Below, in pieces: positions 48,776 through 61,475 of a stretch of 64,000 nt of DNA. The stretch's first letter is position 1. Each line of letters opens with the position of its first letter. The notes under the pieces are model-generated. The model was not told where the DNA came from, ran no database searches, and worked only from the letters and a program-made list of their open reading frames with translations. This DNA is from Parasitella parasitica (Eukaryota > Mucoromycota > Mucoromycetes > Mucorales > Mucoraceae), in contig MU619329.1 of assembly GCA_025201805.1 (NCBI GenBank), positions 21,128-85,127 of the forward strand, given 5' to 3'. Both the position numbers and the translations under genes were made by a program.

Positions 48776-48949
48776 GCTGTGCAAAACCAAAAAAGACATG
48801 CGCAATGAAGCTCTTCGAAGCTTTTTTTCCCTATAGAAATGCGGACCCCTAAACACGCCTGACCAGCAACTCCATTTGATGATCACATACATCTCTCTCT
48901 TTTTTGTTTCTCTTTCTCTTTCTTTCTATTTTCCATTTGAAACTTAAAA
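48776..48949. promoter_or_regulatory. Bidirectional promoter, SLX1 / HOG1
   Basis: The SLX1 start (48775, minus) and HOG1 start (48950, plus) are 174 bases apart. A CT-rich tract (TCTCTCTCTTTTTTGTTTC and onward, 48891-48930) precedes the HOG1 ATG, a common leader or promoter type in these fungi. No TATA box. Confidence 0.55.
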
Positions 48950-50505
<1,556 letters not shown>

Positions 50506-50686
50506 GTTGGGTTTTTTTTCCCCTCTCATTTGAATGTATAAATAAACCCCTCTAATCATAAAATTCGATGCCACAAAAACCCATGAAAAGACAGTACTTG
50601 CGGGGTAGAACAAGAGCATTACCTCAAATCCCTGTCATCATTTTTCTCGCACTTGACTCTTTTGTCTAAACATTTGTTATCACTAA

Positions 50687-51270
50687 ATGTCATTTCTTAC
50701 AAGACTCTCTGGTTCTATTAGACCTATTTCATTAACTGCTCCAAGATACTACACTAGCGGCGCAGTGTCTGCAGGTAAATCTACACCGCATGCAGTAGAT
50801 TTTCTCGACTAATTTGACCAGAGTCTCTTATTACTCGACTCAAAAATGATCGCAAAACCTTCATGAAGGAAAAAAAACAACCCGACTTGAACGTTGTCAA
50901 GGGACTCTTGAGCGATTTCACCTATTATACTAAAAGCGCTGACTTTGTGGAAGGCTCTTCGGAAGAGGATGCTTGCATGTCAGTGTTACAAAAAGCTATC
51001 AAACGTCGCCAAGACTCGGTAAGTCAGTATGAAGCTGGTGGAAGACCTGAATTGGCTGAAAAGGAGCGCGTGGAACTCAAGATGCTTCAAAGTTACCTGC
51101 CAGAACAAATGTCTCCAGAACTCATTGAGAAAGAGCTTAAAGACATCATTAAGGAAGTTGGTGCCACCACATCCAGAGATATGGGCAAAGTCATGAAGGC
51201 TTGGAAACATGATTCCACTATTGCTGATCGCAAGCTTGTTAGTGAGATTGTAAAGAAACTGTTAAATTAA
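50687..51270 (+). CDS. AIM41: YqeY/Aim41 family mitochondrial protein
   Basis: Exons 50687-50774 and 50822-51270 sum to 179 codons (178 aa). The first exon encodes MSFLTRLSGSIRPISLTAPRYY, a basic, Ser-rich presequence. The rest is a YqeY domain (LKNDRKTFMKEKK, LPEQMSPELIEKELKDIIKEVGA, DMGKVMKAW), the GatB C-terminal-like fold related to tRNA-dependent amidotransferase tails. Yeast Aim41 is mitochondrial with no defined reaction, so the function remains open. Follows HOG1 on the same strand. Confidence 0.9.
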
Positions 51271-52104
51271 ATTTTGTATTGGTAGATAAAAAGACACTGC
51301 TTATGCATAGTTTTTAATTACATTAAAGCACATTGCGTGAAAATCGTTTATTATATTGCTCTGTGTTTTCTCGTCTCTACTGCTACTAAGGACTGTAGAT
51401 AATATTCAACAGCTTTGAAAGAATTACACAATTGCTTCAGTGATCCCAAGCGTATTTTAGCTTAGTAGTTGCATTGAAACCTTGGTGCAGTTTTTGCATT
51501 ATGATTCTTGGCGTAGTAGGGAAACTCGGAAAGTGTCCTACTTCAGCTGATAAATGCTTCTTTGGATGGAAACACAGAGTCATACAAGCAAAGTCTTGTT
51601 TTTATTGTGGGGAAAGCATATCTTTCTGCCAGGATATATGTTTGGGCGTTCAAATGCTATATAAAAAGAGAGGCCAATTTGTTGCATATGATGAGAAATG
51701 CATGTACTATGGTTTATATAAAGCTTTTTGACGTTCTGCTTGCGCTGAGAACTCCGGAAATTCGCACATGAGATTCGCTAAAAGGGTTCAAGCTGACCAG
51801 ATGTTTATAGTTGATTCGCCAAGGAGAGTAAGTTGGTAAGATAGCTATATACGCAGCAGGCACATCTTAACAAGCATGTATTATACCAAGACATGTATAC
51901 GGCTACCCATCCAATTTTTTGTGTTTGCTCAATCAATTCTGCATTGACAAGCCTTCGTAGCCAGTTGCTTTTTGAAGGCCAAGATATTGCATGTGTGCCA
52001 TTGGTTCCTTTCTCAGCATTGACCTGCCAAGGATTTATTTATTTAAGCATTAAAATCACTTGGCTGCTTTTTGCTTCTTCTTTTTTTTCTTTAACTTACA
52101 CAAG
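51271..52104. other. Intergenic region, no gene seen
   Basis: About 830 bases. An 85-codon ORF at 51474-51731 is cysteine-rich (CFYCGESISFCQDIC) but shows no domain and has no partner exon that I can find. The right end has T-rich sequence before the next ATG. Confidence 0.4.
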
Positions 52105-54803
52105 ATGGGTGGAGGAACCTTCTATAACCATGATGCTATCAACTCTCTGAATAACCATATACCATCGCCGCAAGCACAGCGACAACAAATACTAGACAGG
52201 CAGGAACATACAAGACAACAGTATATTAACAGAGTAAGTTGCTCCCAACACAATTGAACGAAGGCCTATATAAATGAAACTGAGATGCACACATGTAGCC
52301 AACCTACAATCCGTCTCTCAATCATCTACCAAGCTCTGTAGCTTCTGTTTATCCAAGCTATGATCCCTCTGACTTCCATCTGGACCCAGTGCCACTGATT
52401 GCGCCTGAATTACCACCCAGGCCAGCTGCTTATAGGCAAACGACATTTTCTGAACCGTCAACAACACGACACACCTCAGAGCACAACCAGACACCAAGTG
52501 TACAGCCTTTCACACCAAGTGTACAACCTTTCACACCAAGCAATAGCAATAAGGTTCGACTGATATATACGAAATCTGGGTTTTATCTTAAATCAACCAA
52601 CCCAATGGAAGATCATCGCATTCATGGATTTCTGACGATACTCTCGAAATCAATAGAGAATGTGGATATTTTAATTGCATGGATCCCAGAGTATTTGATT
52701 GAGCCACACGATATTGCAAATTTCATTGATTTGGACGGTGTCTTGGCCTCTGACCAAGGATTTCCGAGCATTGATTTGAACTTTGGACAAGCAGAAACCA
52801 TGACTATTTCACTGAAAAGCGTTTACTCGTTTTATGTATGCCCACCTTCGCCAGCAACTCAAGGATCCATCGTCATTACCTCTATTGTAGGAGATGTATT
52901 GAAGCCTTTATGGTATTATGCTTCGGAACAAGCTGGCCCTAGCTATCAACTGGAGTCAGCCACATGGCCTGGTTATGATATCATCGATATATTGAGCGCC
53001 TTTCACCCTTTAAAGAGGTATAAATATATATATATATATACAGTTCAAAATCGCTTATACAATATGTACATCTCGATTAACTGAGTTTTTGTAGCTCAAG
53101 GGATATGCAGCATGTTCACTTGGTTGAAAGCGACACAACCCCATTTACCTCGCCAGCTTTGACAGCTTCATCAGCTGCGACAACAAATGCTCTCCCTGAA
53201 AACGGTTTTTCAGCACCAGCTTTTCAGCAGCAAAATGAGCCGTCTTCGTCCTCATCAGATCCTATTGTGAAAACTCTGCGTGATGCTCGTTGGACACTAC
53301 TTGAGAGACTATCAAGGATCACACAGTACTCAAAAGATACAGCCGTACAGGTGCTTGAACATCCAATGGCACGGCCCATCTTGCCATTACTTCCACCTTC
53401 GGTACAAGCACTCGGTAGAAACCGTGCAGTACAAAACACACTTCGTGAATACCAGATGGCATCACAATACCTCGTTAATTGGGGAACAGACAGCACAGAT
53501 TATCACTATCTCGCTGACGACGTGGACGGACTTTTACACGGGATGCCTGAACTGTGCGGCCCAACGCCAATCCACACGCGAAGAGAGCCAGTTTCGCCTG
53601 AAGAATGGGTCCTGTTCTTTGACAACGAAGGAAAACTGTGTGTTCCTGTGGAGCACATTCGACAGCTTGTGTTTAGAGGGGGTTTAGACGCTGATATCCG
53701 CATTGAAGCTTGGAAATTCCTTTTGGGCATTTACCCTTGGGACTCGACATTCAACGACCGTGAGGCAATGCGTCGCAGCCGTGCAGAAGCGTATTACCGC
53801 ATCAAAGCAAATTGGTTTGATCATCCAGAGATTCGCAACACAAAGCACTTTCAAGACGAAAAGCATCGTATTGATAAAGATGTTCACCGTACAGATCGAT
53901 CTCAAGAAGCCTTTGTCGGTGAGGATTTGCCAAATCCTGATCCTCTCATGGCTGTTGGAACAAACACTAATTTGGAAATCATGAAGGATATTCTAGTTAC
54001 TTACAATTTCCATAACTCTGAATTGGGCTATGTTCAAGGTATGTCTGATTTGCTGGCTCCTCTGTTTGTGGCTATGGGCGATGAAGCTTTGGCGTTTTGG
54101 GCCTTTACGGCCTTTATGGATCGTGTGCAGTCGAATTTCTTTATGGATCAGTCAGGAATGCATGGACAACTCAAGACGCTGGACTCGCTTATTCATTTTA
54201 TGGATCCTGGATTGCACAAGCGTTTGGAGGAAACAGAGACATCCAACCTCTTCTTTTGCTTCAGGTGGCTGTTGGTATGGTTCAAGAGAGAGTTCGAATG
54301 GGAACAAGTGATTCACTTATGGGAGGTTTTGTGGACAGATCATTTGTCTGACAAGATGATTTTGTTTATCGCGCTTGCCGTAATTGATTCCCATAGAAAG
54401 ACCATTCTGGAAGATTTGAACCAGTTTGATGAGATATTAAAGGTACTTGAATGCGCGAAAAAAAAAAGGCAGTTTTCACTGACATCCTGTATGCATTTCT
54501 TTTTAATAGTATATTAACGACTTGACGGGTAACATTCCACTGGAGCCTACTTTAGAAAGAGCAGAAGTGCTGTTTTATCAATTTGAACGTAAAGTAAGGG
54601 CTATGCAACACAAGAAATCAATGCTGCGAGAGCAACTAGAGATCCGATCAGTGTGGAATAGTAATGAAAGACCTAAAATACAAGAACGCATAGAAAAACT
54701 TGAAATACCCGCGAACCTATTGACTTTACTGCCACCTCTTACTTCTGAATCCCCTCCAAGGACCCCTACACCAAGTTACACTTCGGACAAGAAGAGTAGA
54801 TAG
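52105..54803 (+). CDS. GYP7: TBC-domain Rab GTPase-activating protein (Gyp7 / TBC1D15 type)
   Basis: Stimulates GTP hydrolysis by Rab GTPases, in yeast chiefly Ypt7 at the vacuole. Exons 52105-52233, 52299-53017, 53095-54442 and 54510-54803 sum to 830 codons (829 aa). An N-terminal lipid/Rab-binding-like region (VRLIYTKSGFYLKST) is followed by a Ser-rich linker. The TBC domain starts near FRGGLDADIRIEAWKFLLG and carries the catalytic fingers DVHRTDR (Arg) and YVQGMSD (Gln). A C-terminal helix and a Pro/Ser/Thr-rich tail (PPRTPTPSYTS) end the protein. The TPSVQPF unit is duplicated near 52496-52537. Convergent with the acyltransferase gene. Confidence 0.92.
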
Positions 54804-55137
54804 TGTTGGCCGCATATAAATAAAGTACCATATAGTTTTTAATCTTTCAAGGCTTTCTTGCCTGCTTGTTATCGCACATTGCAGATGCGTGATATGGAGA
54901 AGGAGGTACCGGTACCTACGAGCTTTAAAGGTGGCAGTGCAATGGAGCACATGTGGCGAGATTGCAAACGAATAAATCCAATGATGAGGGCTTATTGGCT
55001 TACCAAAACCATCGCATACATGTATCACAATCAAAACATTTACATCTATTTGTATGCATATGATTAGAATAAACATTTATATATTTTATTTGATGGGGAG
55101 AAGTTTAATGTATACTTCTTTTTTTCTTTTTCTTTTT

Positions 55138-56782
55138 TTAAAAATTAGTTGGGATTTGAACAGGAGGATGCGACGCCCAGGAAGCCCAAAATGCTTCACG
55201 ACAGTACAAGATGCCAAGCAGAGGAGGGCCAATTAACATACACAACCAAAAGAAAGAGTTGCCCAGCCAAAAACGGTTTCTAAATAAGGGCATTCTTCCG
55301 ATGACAATCATGGGCAGCTGCAGCATTTGAATGATAAACATATACAGTCTAATTTTATGGGTCACAATGATCAAAACCAGTTCGTGGAAAATGGATGACA
55401 ACAAAAATGTAACAAAAGTAGCATTAGTCTTTGAAAGCCTGTAGGATTCGATAGATTGAGCATAGACGTGTCTTAGTAGCCAATGATGCACTGGCTTATT
55501 CCATTTCCTGGCAAACTCGTCATATGTGATACTGTTCCACCAGTCATCATAAAAGTTACGATCGGCAAATCTATACATGAAACGATTGAAAATTTTAACA
55601 AACAAACACTTTTTTTTTGTGTGTGTGTTTTACCTGCTTAATTCTGCAAATGCATTCAAAATACATTCAAAAATAATGTAGAAAATGAACAGGTAGTTGA
55701 TCATGAATGGAAACAGCAGTTCAAGGATAACACGAGGCTCTGACATGTTGGGATCGTAGAGCTTAGGCAAGATCCAGCGTTCCGTTGTAACATACAACAT
55801 CAAGAATGAGCCAAGTGTCGCAGTTGTCTTTTCAAACACATACCAAATGCGAATCCTAATATGGATGGCCACACCACACACACACACACACACACACGCA
55901 CGCACATTAAAATAACTGTTTTGCAATAATGATTCATCCTTACTTTTCTGTTCTGGGGTATTCCATCCAGTACACCAGACTAGGCACCAGCAAATAATCC
56001 AGAAAGTTTGCTACGGTGACATTATCGGGATATCGAGTGTTTCCGTGCACCAATTCCCCTTCAAGAAATGCAATTTCTGACTCCATGTGCTCGATCGTCT
56101 CTGATTTTTGTCCATCGGCATTCGAAGCAATCATCTTGGGTAAATCTGCCTTGAGCTGCTTCAAACGTCTTAGTTTGAGAGAGAGATCGCCGTTTAATGC
56201 GGTATATGAGTGCGTTTTCATCATCATGACAATAGTGTGCATAGTGAAGAATCCAGACTGTACCCAAGGCCAGTTTCTCCAAAATGTCCAGTAAATGTTG
56301 ACAAACAAGAACAATGCTTGGCAAGAATGCTGGACGATCACTCCAAACGTGTCATAAGGTAAAAAACCCCAGATCAGCAGTTTGGAAAACAAGACGCTGA
56401 ATAAAGTCATCGACACCATGGTCAAATCCGATATCAATAGCGCCAGGCCGTCTTCAGAAATCAGCCGAAAAAAGCCCAAACTCAACAAAATACCCTCCTG
56501 CTCGTAGCATCTCACCACAGACTGAACCACGTACAAACCCATAGCAATCCAAAACAGAGTGTAAAAGCCACGAAAGGCGCCGTTTGAGCTGTCCGTGTTT
56601 GATAGATCAAATTGAGTCAACCTTGCTTTGAAGTGGAGTGGCCGTTGCTTGGCCAGCTTGAACTGAAGATGCGATATGTTTGTGTTGACAACAGGCGGCG
56701 ACGATGATTTGCTGCTTTTCGGGTCATCTGTTATCAGAACTGGCGCTGTTGCTGTTCTGGTTATGGGAGGCTGTTGTGTCAT
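55138..56782 (-). CDS. ARE2: Sterol O-acyltransferase (ARE1/ARE2, ACAT type, MBOAT family)
   Basis: ER multispanning enzyme that esterifies sterols with fatty acyl-CoA for storage in lipid droplets. Exons 55944-56782, 55634-55855 and 55138-55570 sum to 498 codons (497 aa). About nine membrane segments are visible. FYDDWWN is the ACAT signature. KWNKPVHHWLLRHVY follows, and SSIFHELVL contains the active-site His. The hydrophilic N terminus (MTQQPPITRTATAPV) is short compared with the 600-residue yeast enzymes. The first intron contains a (GT)n tract on the coding strand close to its acceptor. Confidence 0.92.
55872..55908. repeat. (CA)n microsatellite inside an ARE2 intron
   Basis: CACACCACACACACACACACACACGCACGCAC-type run on the plus strand (GT repeats on the ARE2 coding strand), within the 88-base first intron between donor 55943 and acceptor 55856. 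Length variation here would change intron size. Confidence 0.85.
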
Positions 56783-57342
56783 TTTGGTGATAGAAAAAAG
56801 AGAGAGAGAGAAAAAAAAAAAAAAAAAAAAACGGAAAACAGGAGAAGAAGAAAATGTTTGGATCTTTAAAATGACACACAAAAGGAGTTGAAGCTAAAAT
56901 ATACGTAGCATCTCACAATCATTTGGCATAGTCAATTCATGCAAAAGCTTGACCGAGTGGGAGATATTTTGAAATGGTGCTTGCACCACGGATGTCTATT
57001 TGGCAGGTTTCTATACCATAGGTGGCTCACGCATGTGAGGATTTTCTTTTCGCATTGGCATGCTGTTTTCATCGTAACTGAGTCGTTTCTAGTGGAAATG
57101 GCCATTGTGCATAAGGCATCTCAGACAATGCGGTAGTATACCATTCATTGTGAAGGGATTAAAAGCGTGAAAAGAGCGTTTATTACAGCGAATAAAGCCT
57201 CCCCTGTCAAGTTTATACAAACGTCTAACGTACAATGAGCCGATCAGCATTACGATGCTAAAAAGAATGAGCCACTACATTGACATCACTAGTACTAAAG
57301 ATATCCATTAGCACTGCATAAAGAAGACAAAGAATCGTACAT
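56783..57342. other. Divergent region between ARE2 and an F-box fragment
   Basis: Carries an A-rich run interrupted by G (56800-56830) directly upstream of the ARE2 start, and AT-rich sequence. No ORF with conserved content. Confidence 0.45.
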
Positions 57343-57855
57343 ATGTGTATAAAAGCATGTCATTTTTTTTTTCGTATAAATCATTTAAAATCAATAAAAT
57401 CAATGCCTGAATCGAATCAATGCCTGAATCAAGTCAATGGAACAAAGCTCCCTACAGAAGTGCTACTGAATATATTTAATCTAATCCAAGATATTACCTT
57501 GGATCGGACGGAGGTAATGCACAGCCTTTGTCAAAGCCAGATTGTATGCAAGCGTTGGTATATAGCAGCGCAAAGTGTACTTTACAAGAATGTATACTTG
57601 ACATCAAGAAATGTCGCTCATTTCACGTCTTGTATCGAAGCCATGGCAAAGTATAATAGTCCTACGCTTGTTCTCATCAAAAATGTAGATTTCTATCCAG
57701 AAATTGATACTCTTGGTCCTACGTGGGTGAATATTATGTTCCCACCCAAAGAAGTAAAAAAAAACCGATGTGTCGTATCAAAGTATTGTCCAAACAGCAA
57801 TGTCAGAAGAGTCTATGATGAAATAACAGATGAAATCATAATTAATGGTACGTAG
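57343..57855 (+). CDS. Short F-box protein, probably truncated
   Basis: ORF of 170 codons from 57343, or 150 from the ATG at 57403, which gives the more natural start MPESNQCLNQ. KLPTEVLLNIFNLIQ ... IVCKRWYIAAQSVLYKNVYL is an F-box, the Skp1-binding module of SCF ubiquitin ligases. Related Mucorales proteins usually continue into several hundred residues of leucine-rich or unstructured substrate-binding sequence, which is absent here. The ORF ends at NGT followed by GGTACGTAG, so a donor-like site l(GTACGT) is present, but I see no further exon before TIM8 on the opposite strand at 58026. Either a remnant or a short family member. Confidence 0.6.
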   Translation: MCIKACHFFFRINHLKSIKSMPESNQCLNQVNGTKLPTEVLLNIFNLIQDITLDRTEVMHSLCQSQIVCKRWYIAAQSVLYKNVYLTSRNVAHFTSCIEAMAKYNSPTLVLIKNVDFYPEIDTLGPTWVNIMFPPKEVKKNRCVVSKYCPNSNVRRVYDEITDEIIINGT

Positions 57856-58025
57856 CCAAGTACTATTTCAAAATTAATCCAAAATCAAGACAATACGTCA
57901 AATGTCAGTGTTACAGTTGGATTTTTATTTTGGTTTTATATATATATTTATATAATAGTACATTGTTTATGATGTGATGCCTTAATTTTTGGATTGAACA
58001 TGGATGGCAGAGTTTGTTTTTGAAG

Positions 58026-58394
58026 TTACATGCCAGTGTTTCTCAAATCTTCAAGTCTCTTGACAATAAACATGCTAGTGTCAAGGAAACGATCGACGCA
58101 GTTTGCTAAACAGGCTTCTTCGCTACGATCCAACTTGTTGTTGACCTTGGATATACACTTGTCCTGATAAAATTTCCCATTTATCAATACAAGATTGGTT
58201 CAAAATACCCTTTTGCTACTCACCCAACAGTTATCGGTTAGTGAATGAACAGTTTGTTGAACGCGAGCCTTGGCTTGTTCAGCTTCAAGGAACTTGATAG
58301 TACAAAGTCAACAATGTGTATCTTGTGCTTTCAAATCACAACTTACTTGACCGAGTTCACGCTGGTCGTTTTCTGAGAATTGAGGTTGAGACAT
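58026..58394 (-). CDS. TIM8: Mitochondrial intermembrane-space chaperone Tim8
   Basis: Small TIM chaperone that, with Tim13, escorts hydrophobic precursors across the intermembrane space. Exons 58347-58394, 58224-58292 and 58026-58163 sum to 85 codons (84 aa). The twin CX3C motif is CWDKC and CLANC, followed by VDRFLDTSMFIVKRLE. The Trp beside the first cysteine and NCVDRFLDTS point to Tim8 rather than Tim9, 10 or 13. It lies 190 bases from a divergent gene. Confidence 0.93.
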
Positions 58395-58584
58395 TTGTAT
58401 AAAAGGAATCAAAGAAGAGGTAGAAGAAAGGAAAAACCCGATAACCTTTTGTGTAGGGTCCCCCTCACTCCCACCACTCTTTTTTACTCGGCGAAATAAG
58501 ACTTATAGAATCAACAGTGGCTTATGTATTGAGCTCAAACTGTTGCATTGGGAAATACTAATAGCGTTCTTTTTTCATTGCAAA
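58395..58584. promoter_or_regulatory. Bidirectional promoter, TIM8 / small protein gene
   Basis: Only 190 bases separate the two divergent ATG codons (58394 minus, 58585 plus). The segment has a pyrimidine-rich stretch (CCCCCTCACTCCCACC near 58461) and no clear TATA box. Confidence 0.5.
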
Positions 58585-59003
58585 ATGTCGCCTCACCCTA
58601 CACCTCAAACCCATCCTATTCCAACAGAAGAAGCTCAGGAACGTCTTAAACGTCGCTTGCAGACACCTAAAGCCATGGCTCCTGCTCCAAGGCAGCGACA
58701 AATCCAAGTTTTATCATGGGCTGCATCTATCGGTAACAAAAAAAAATAAACATGCTCACCCAAATATATATAACCCTCAACCTCAATTAGGCTTGAGTGC
58801 TTATGTTGTGTTGTTTGCAGACTTTGGCACTGAAAAAAATTGCTACACTCCAGTAATGTTTAGGGAAATGCCAATGCAAATGTTGGTTGTTTATTCATCT
58901 GGTTTTTATTTAGATCCGTGAATGGTTTCAAGAGAAAAGAAAGGAATTTTGGTCTTTAAGCGAGCAGGAAAAGCAGGACTTGAAAGATCAAGGAAAACTC
59001 TAG
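58585..59003 (+). CDS. Small single-pass protein of unknown function
   Basis: Exons 58585-58732, 58791-58852 and 58914-59003 sum to 100 codons (99 aa), all with good GT-AG borders, which supports a real gene. Residues 1-40 are Pro/Thr/Gln/Arg-rich (MSPHPTPQTHPIPTEEAQER). One hydrophobic segment follows (QVLSWAASIGLSAYVVLFADFG), then a charged C terminus (REWFQEKRKEFWSLSEQEKQ). The size and layout suit a small mitochondrial or ER membrane protein, but I do not recognise the family. Confidence 0.7.
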
Positions 59004-59100
59004 ATATATAATTAGTAACTGTATATTTATGAATAAATGTGATTGTATAGCCTTTCCATCTTCAATTGGCATTTTTGTTGAACTGATTTTATCATTTCTT

Positions 59101-59290
59101 TCAAATTCAAGTAATCGAAATTTTATTTGAAGCTGGCTGTAATGATAGAATCAAATGGCATAAGTTGGTCCAGCCTTTTGTTTCTGCAGTTGACAGAATG
59201 CCGAATGAAATTAAGAGAGCAACTTCTGCTGTTAAAGTCAAAGTTGAAGCGCCCCCACTTGATAACAATAACCATAGTTGCTTTATATAG
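59101..59290 (+). pseudogene. ORF fragment without a start codon
   Basis: From about 59112 a 60-codon open frame reads VIEILFEAGCNDRIKWHKLV and ends in a TAG at 59288-59290. It is protein-like but lacks an ATG and a clear partner exon. Unknown family. Its place next to element copies suggests a transposon or captured-gene remnant. Confidence 0.3.
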
Positions 59291-59423
59291 GACTAATTAC
59301 TGGTAAGTAAAGAAGGTGTACGGGAGTGTAGATTCGCTTGGTAATCCATAAGAGTCAATCACCTCAGAAACGTGAATGAGAGTGTTATTCATGACTACAT
59401 GAAACTTTTGAATAGAACTTTTT

Positions 59424-59518
59424 GATAGAAACATCGCCAGTAGAATCAAGCTATGCTCAGATAGCGATGATCATGCCTGTTTTGATGGTGAGAGTTATTT
59501 CGATATGAATAACGATTA
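59424..59518 (+). mobile_element. Short copy of the Fanzor-element ORF start
   Basis: Matches 3350-3280 (minus) through CAAGCTATGCTCAGATAGCG and ATGATCATGCCTGTTTTGATGG. After a one-base loss it reads KLCSDSDDHACFDGESYFDMNND then a stop at 59516-59518. That acidic, Ser/Asp-rich peptide shows which frame was coding in the parent element. Confidence 0.5.
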
Positions 59519-59829
59519 ATAATTGCTTAATCTTATGCCTTTCTGGTACAAAATTAATTGAAAAAGGAAGCCAGCAGGATTCTGGCCCTGGTTTCTAAAA
59601 GTCTTGATACAATTCCATTTGAATGTCAGTGTCAATGTTGAAATTGAGACGATATTCAACCTGCAATTAATAGGCAAAAATTGACAGATGAAGCGCAAAA
59701 CAGGTCTTTACCGCAGCCTACTATCAACGATTATATATGCAATTTTGATATGTAAATTTGTGATATCATTTCATAGCTTTATAGAAATCGATGAAAGCAT
59801 GGATACCAATGTTGCTGTCAGATATAGTG

Positions 59830-60090
59830 CCAAGTCAATGCTAAGTTTTCCAAGTTAGATCTCGGTTCCATGGTCATTTTAGCACAAGTTATGAGCAAAT
59901 ATATAATATTTATGATAAATGTTGAAAAATAAAACTGTTTTTGCAGATAACTTTTGATAATGACATTGCCCAGTGGTAACCGAGTTATGCTCAGATAGCG
60001 ATGGTCATGCCGCATAAAATAGGCTTGATTTCTTTGGTTCTTTTTCATAGTAGCCTATCAGCGCTTATATTCAATTTTAAGCATTTCTCA
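59830..60090 (+). mobile_element. Truncated copy of the Fanzor-element 5' end
   Basis: Aligns with 25829-26098 over its whole length, including the untranslated leader (TTCCAAGTTAGATCTCGGTT, GGTCATTTTAGCA) and the first part of the ORF. It is followed after about 40 bases by the 300-base repeat, the same two repeats that occur about 1.1 kb apart in the 24-26 kb island. Confidence 0.6.
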
Positions 60091-60131
60091 CTACATATTT
60101 CATCATATCTTATCGTATTTTGATCCTAATA

Positions 60132-60430
60132 ATTGATTTATCGAGATGAGAAATCATTCAAATAAAATAATTGTGAATAAATCAGGTAAAAATCTCATTT
60201 ATCACATGGAAAATATGATGGTTTATATCATAAGTGAAGTTAACTGATGAGGAGATGCGATGTAGTTAGTGTGAAAAATGGTGTGATTTAGAGAAGATGA
60301 CGACAATGATTGTATACCTATTATTCATGAACATGTCCTGTTGACATAAACATGGAACATGATCCATTGGGATATGTTCCTGGATTGTGTTCAGGATTGA
60401 GTTATTTGAGTTTGGTAAATTGACATCAAA
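60132..60430 (+). repeat. Dispersed repeat, copy 2 (partner at 24419-24725)
   Basis: Same landmarks as copy 1. The segment GGAACATGATCCATTGGG with ATATGTTCC (60354-60380) is conserved without change while the flanks have diverged, so this inverted repeat may be the functional part. Orientation is the same in both copies. Confidence 0.7.
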
Positions 60431-60750
60431 AAAATTTTTACAAGGGCAAGCTCAAGTCGACCATTGCATCAAAGTGCCATCTTAACACTTTTGTAAAACA
60501 AATACCATTTATCTGTACTCAAGATGTTCCGCTTATAAAGATGCCAATCATATAAGTTGGAGACATGCTGCGTTTATGAATACGACTAGGCGAGAGAAAT
60601 ATTCTTTCTGTTGGATTTCAGAATCGTTGTAAATACACCCGACATAGCAAAACAAAAAGAACATGTGTCCTCCTTTTATCTACGATTAATGTAAGGTAAC
60701 GGACAAGACAACTAATGTTTTACATTATTTAACAATACATTCTATTCGTA

Positions 60751-60880
60751 GGATATGTTGAATGATCTTCGTAGAGTTTATTATGGTAACAATTCCAGTG
60801 ATAAAAAGGGTGTTGAAAATATCTTGGCTCAAGTCGCTCAAATCGATGAGACCGATGAAGAAGACAAAGATGATGAGTAG
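60751..60880 (+). pseudogene. Orphan exon-like ORF with acidic C terminus
   Basis: A good acceptor (TTCTATTCGTAG, ending at 60751) is followed by an open frame DMLNDLRRVYYGNNSSDKKG ... DETDEEDKDDE and a TAG at 60878-60880. This looks like the last exon of an acidic-tailed nuclear or chaperone-type protein. No upstream exon is visible before the repeat at 60430, so the gene may be broken by the repeat insertion or captured as a fragment. Confidence 0.35.
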
Positions 60881-61475
60881 TTCTTTCATTTACTTATATG
60901 TAAACACTGACAAATGCATAAAAAGACGCATACATATACAGACAAAAAAAGATCTTTATTCTAACACATAAATGCAATAAACAGTAATTTAAATGATAAT
61001 CGTACAAGACTTTGTAATGTGCAATGATGTACTGATCAAGGCTTTTTTAGTATCCATCAGTAAAACACAATACCAAACTAAAAAAGTTATACATGTGGAA
61101 AATGTTGTTTTGTGCAATGCTTTTTAAAAAAGTATATGGGAGCTTATCAAAGGATAGTTATTGCACAAAATTCCTTGATTTTAACGGGATTTCATTAGGG
61201 TATACAAAAAATAACGAAGAGAAAACACAATTGTTCAACTTGGATCTCAAATGCAGTAGCAAAAAGTCAAAACAATGCATATTTTGAAGGCATTGCACTC
61301 GAGTTCTCAACTGCCCTGTCCCAGATACCGACTACTATTACAACTGTAACCGCATCATTCAAGCCCCACTGTGACTAGTAGGACGAGTATCAGAACCGGG
61401 GTAAAATAAGGGCCTGGATTTTCTCTCTTGACACATCTGCTTTGCGCTCTCTTTCATTTCTTTTTCACTGCAAAA

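Larger units (their letters stand above)
59004..61475. other. Repeat island with fragmentary ORFs
   Basis: About 2.5 kb. It holds an ATG-less ORF (59101-59290), two truncated Fanzor-element pieces (59424-59510 and 59830-60090), the second copy of the 300-base repeat (60132-60430), and an orphan exon-like ORF (60751-60880). The right end is the EF-Tu promoter. No complete gene seen. Confidence 0.5.

Noticed and set aside
51474-51731. Cysteine-rich 85-codon ORF, considered as a small secreted protein
   Set aside because: No signal peptide, no domain and no supporting exon; composition fits chance.
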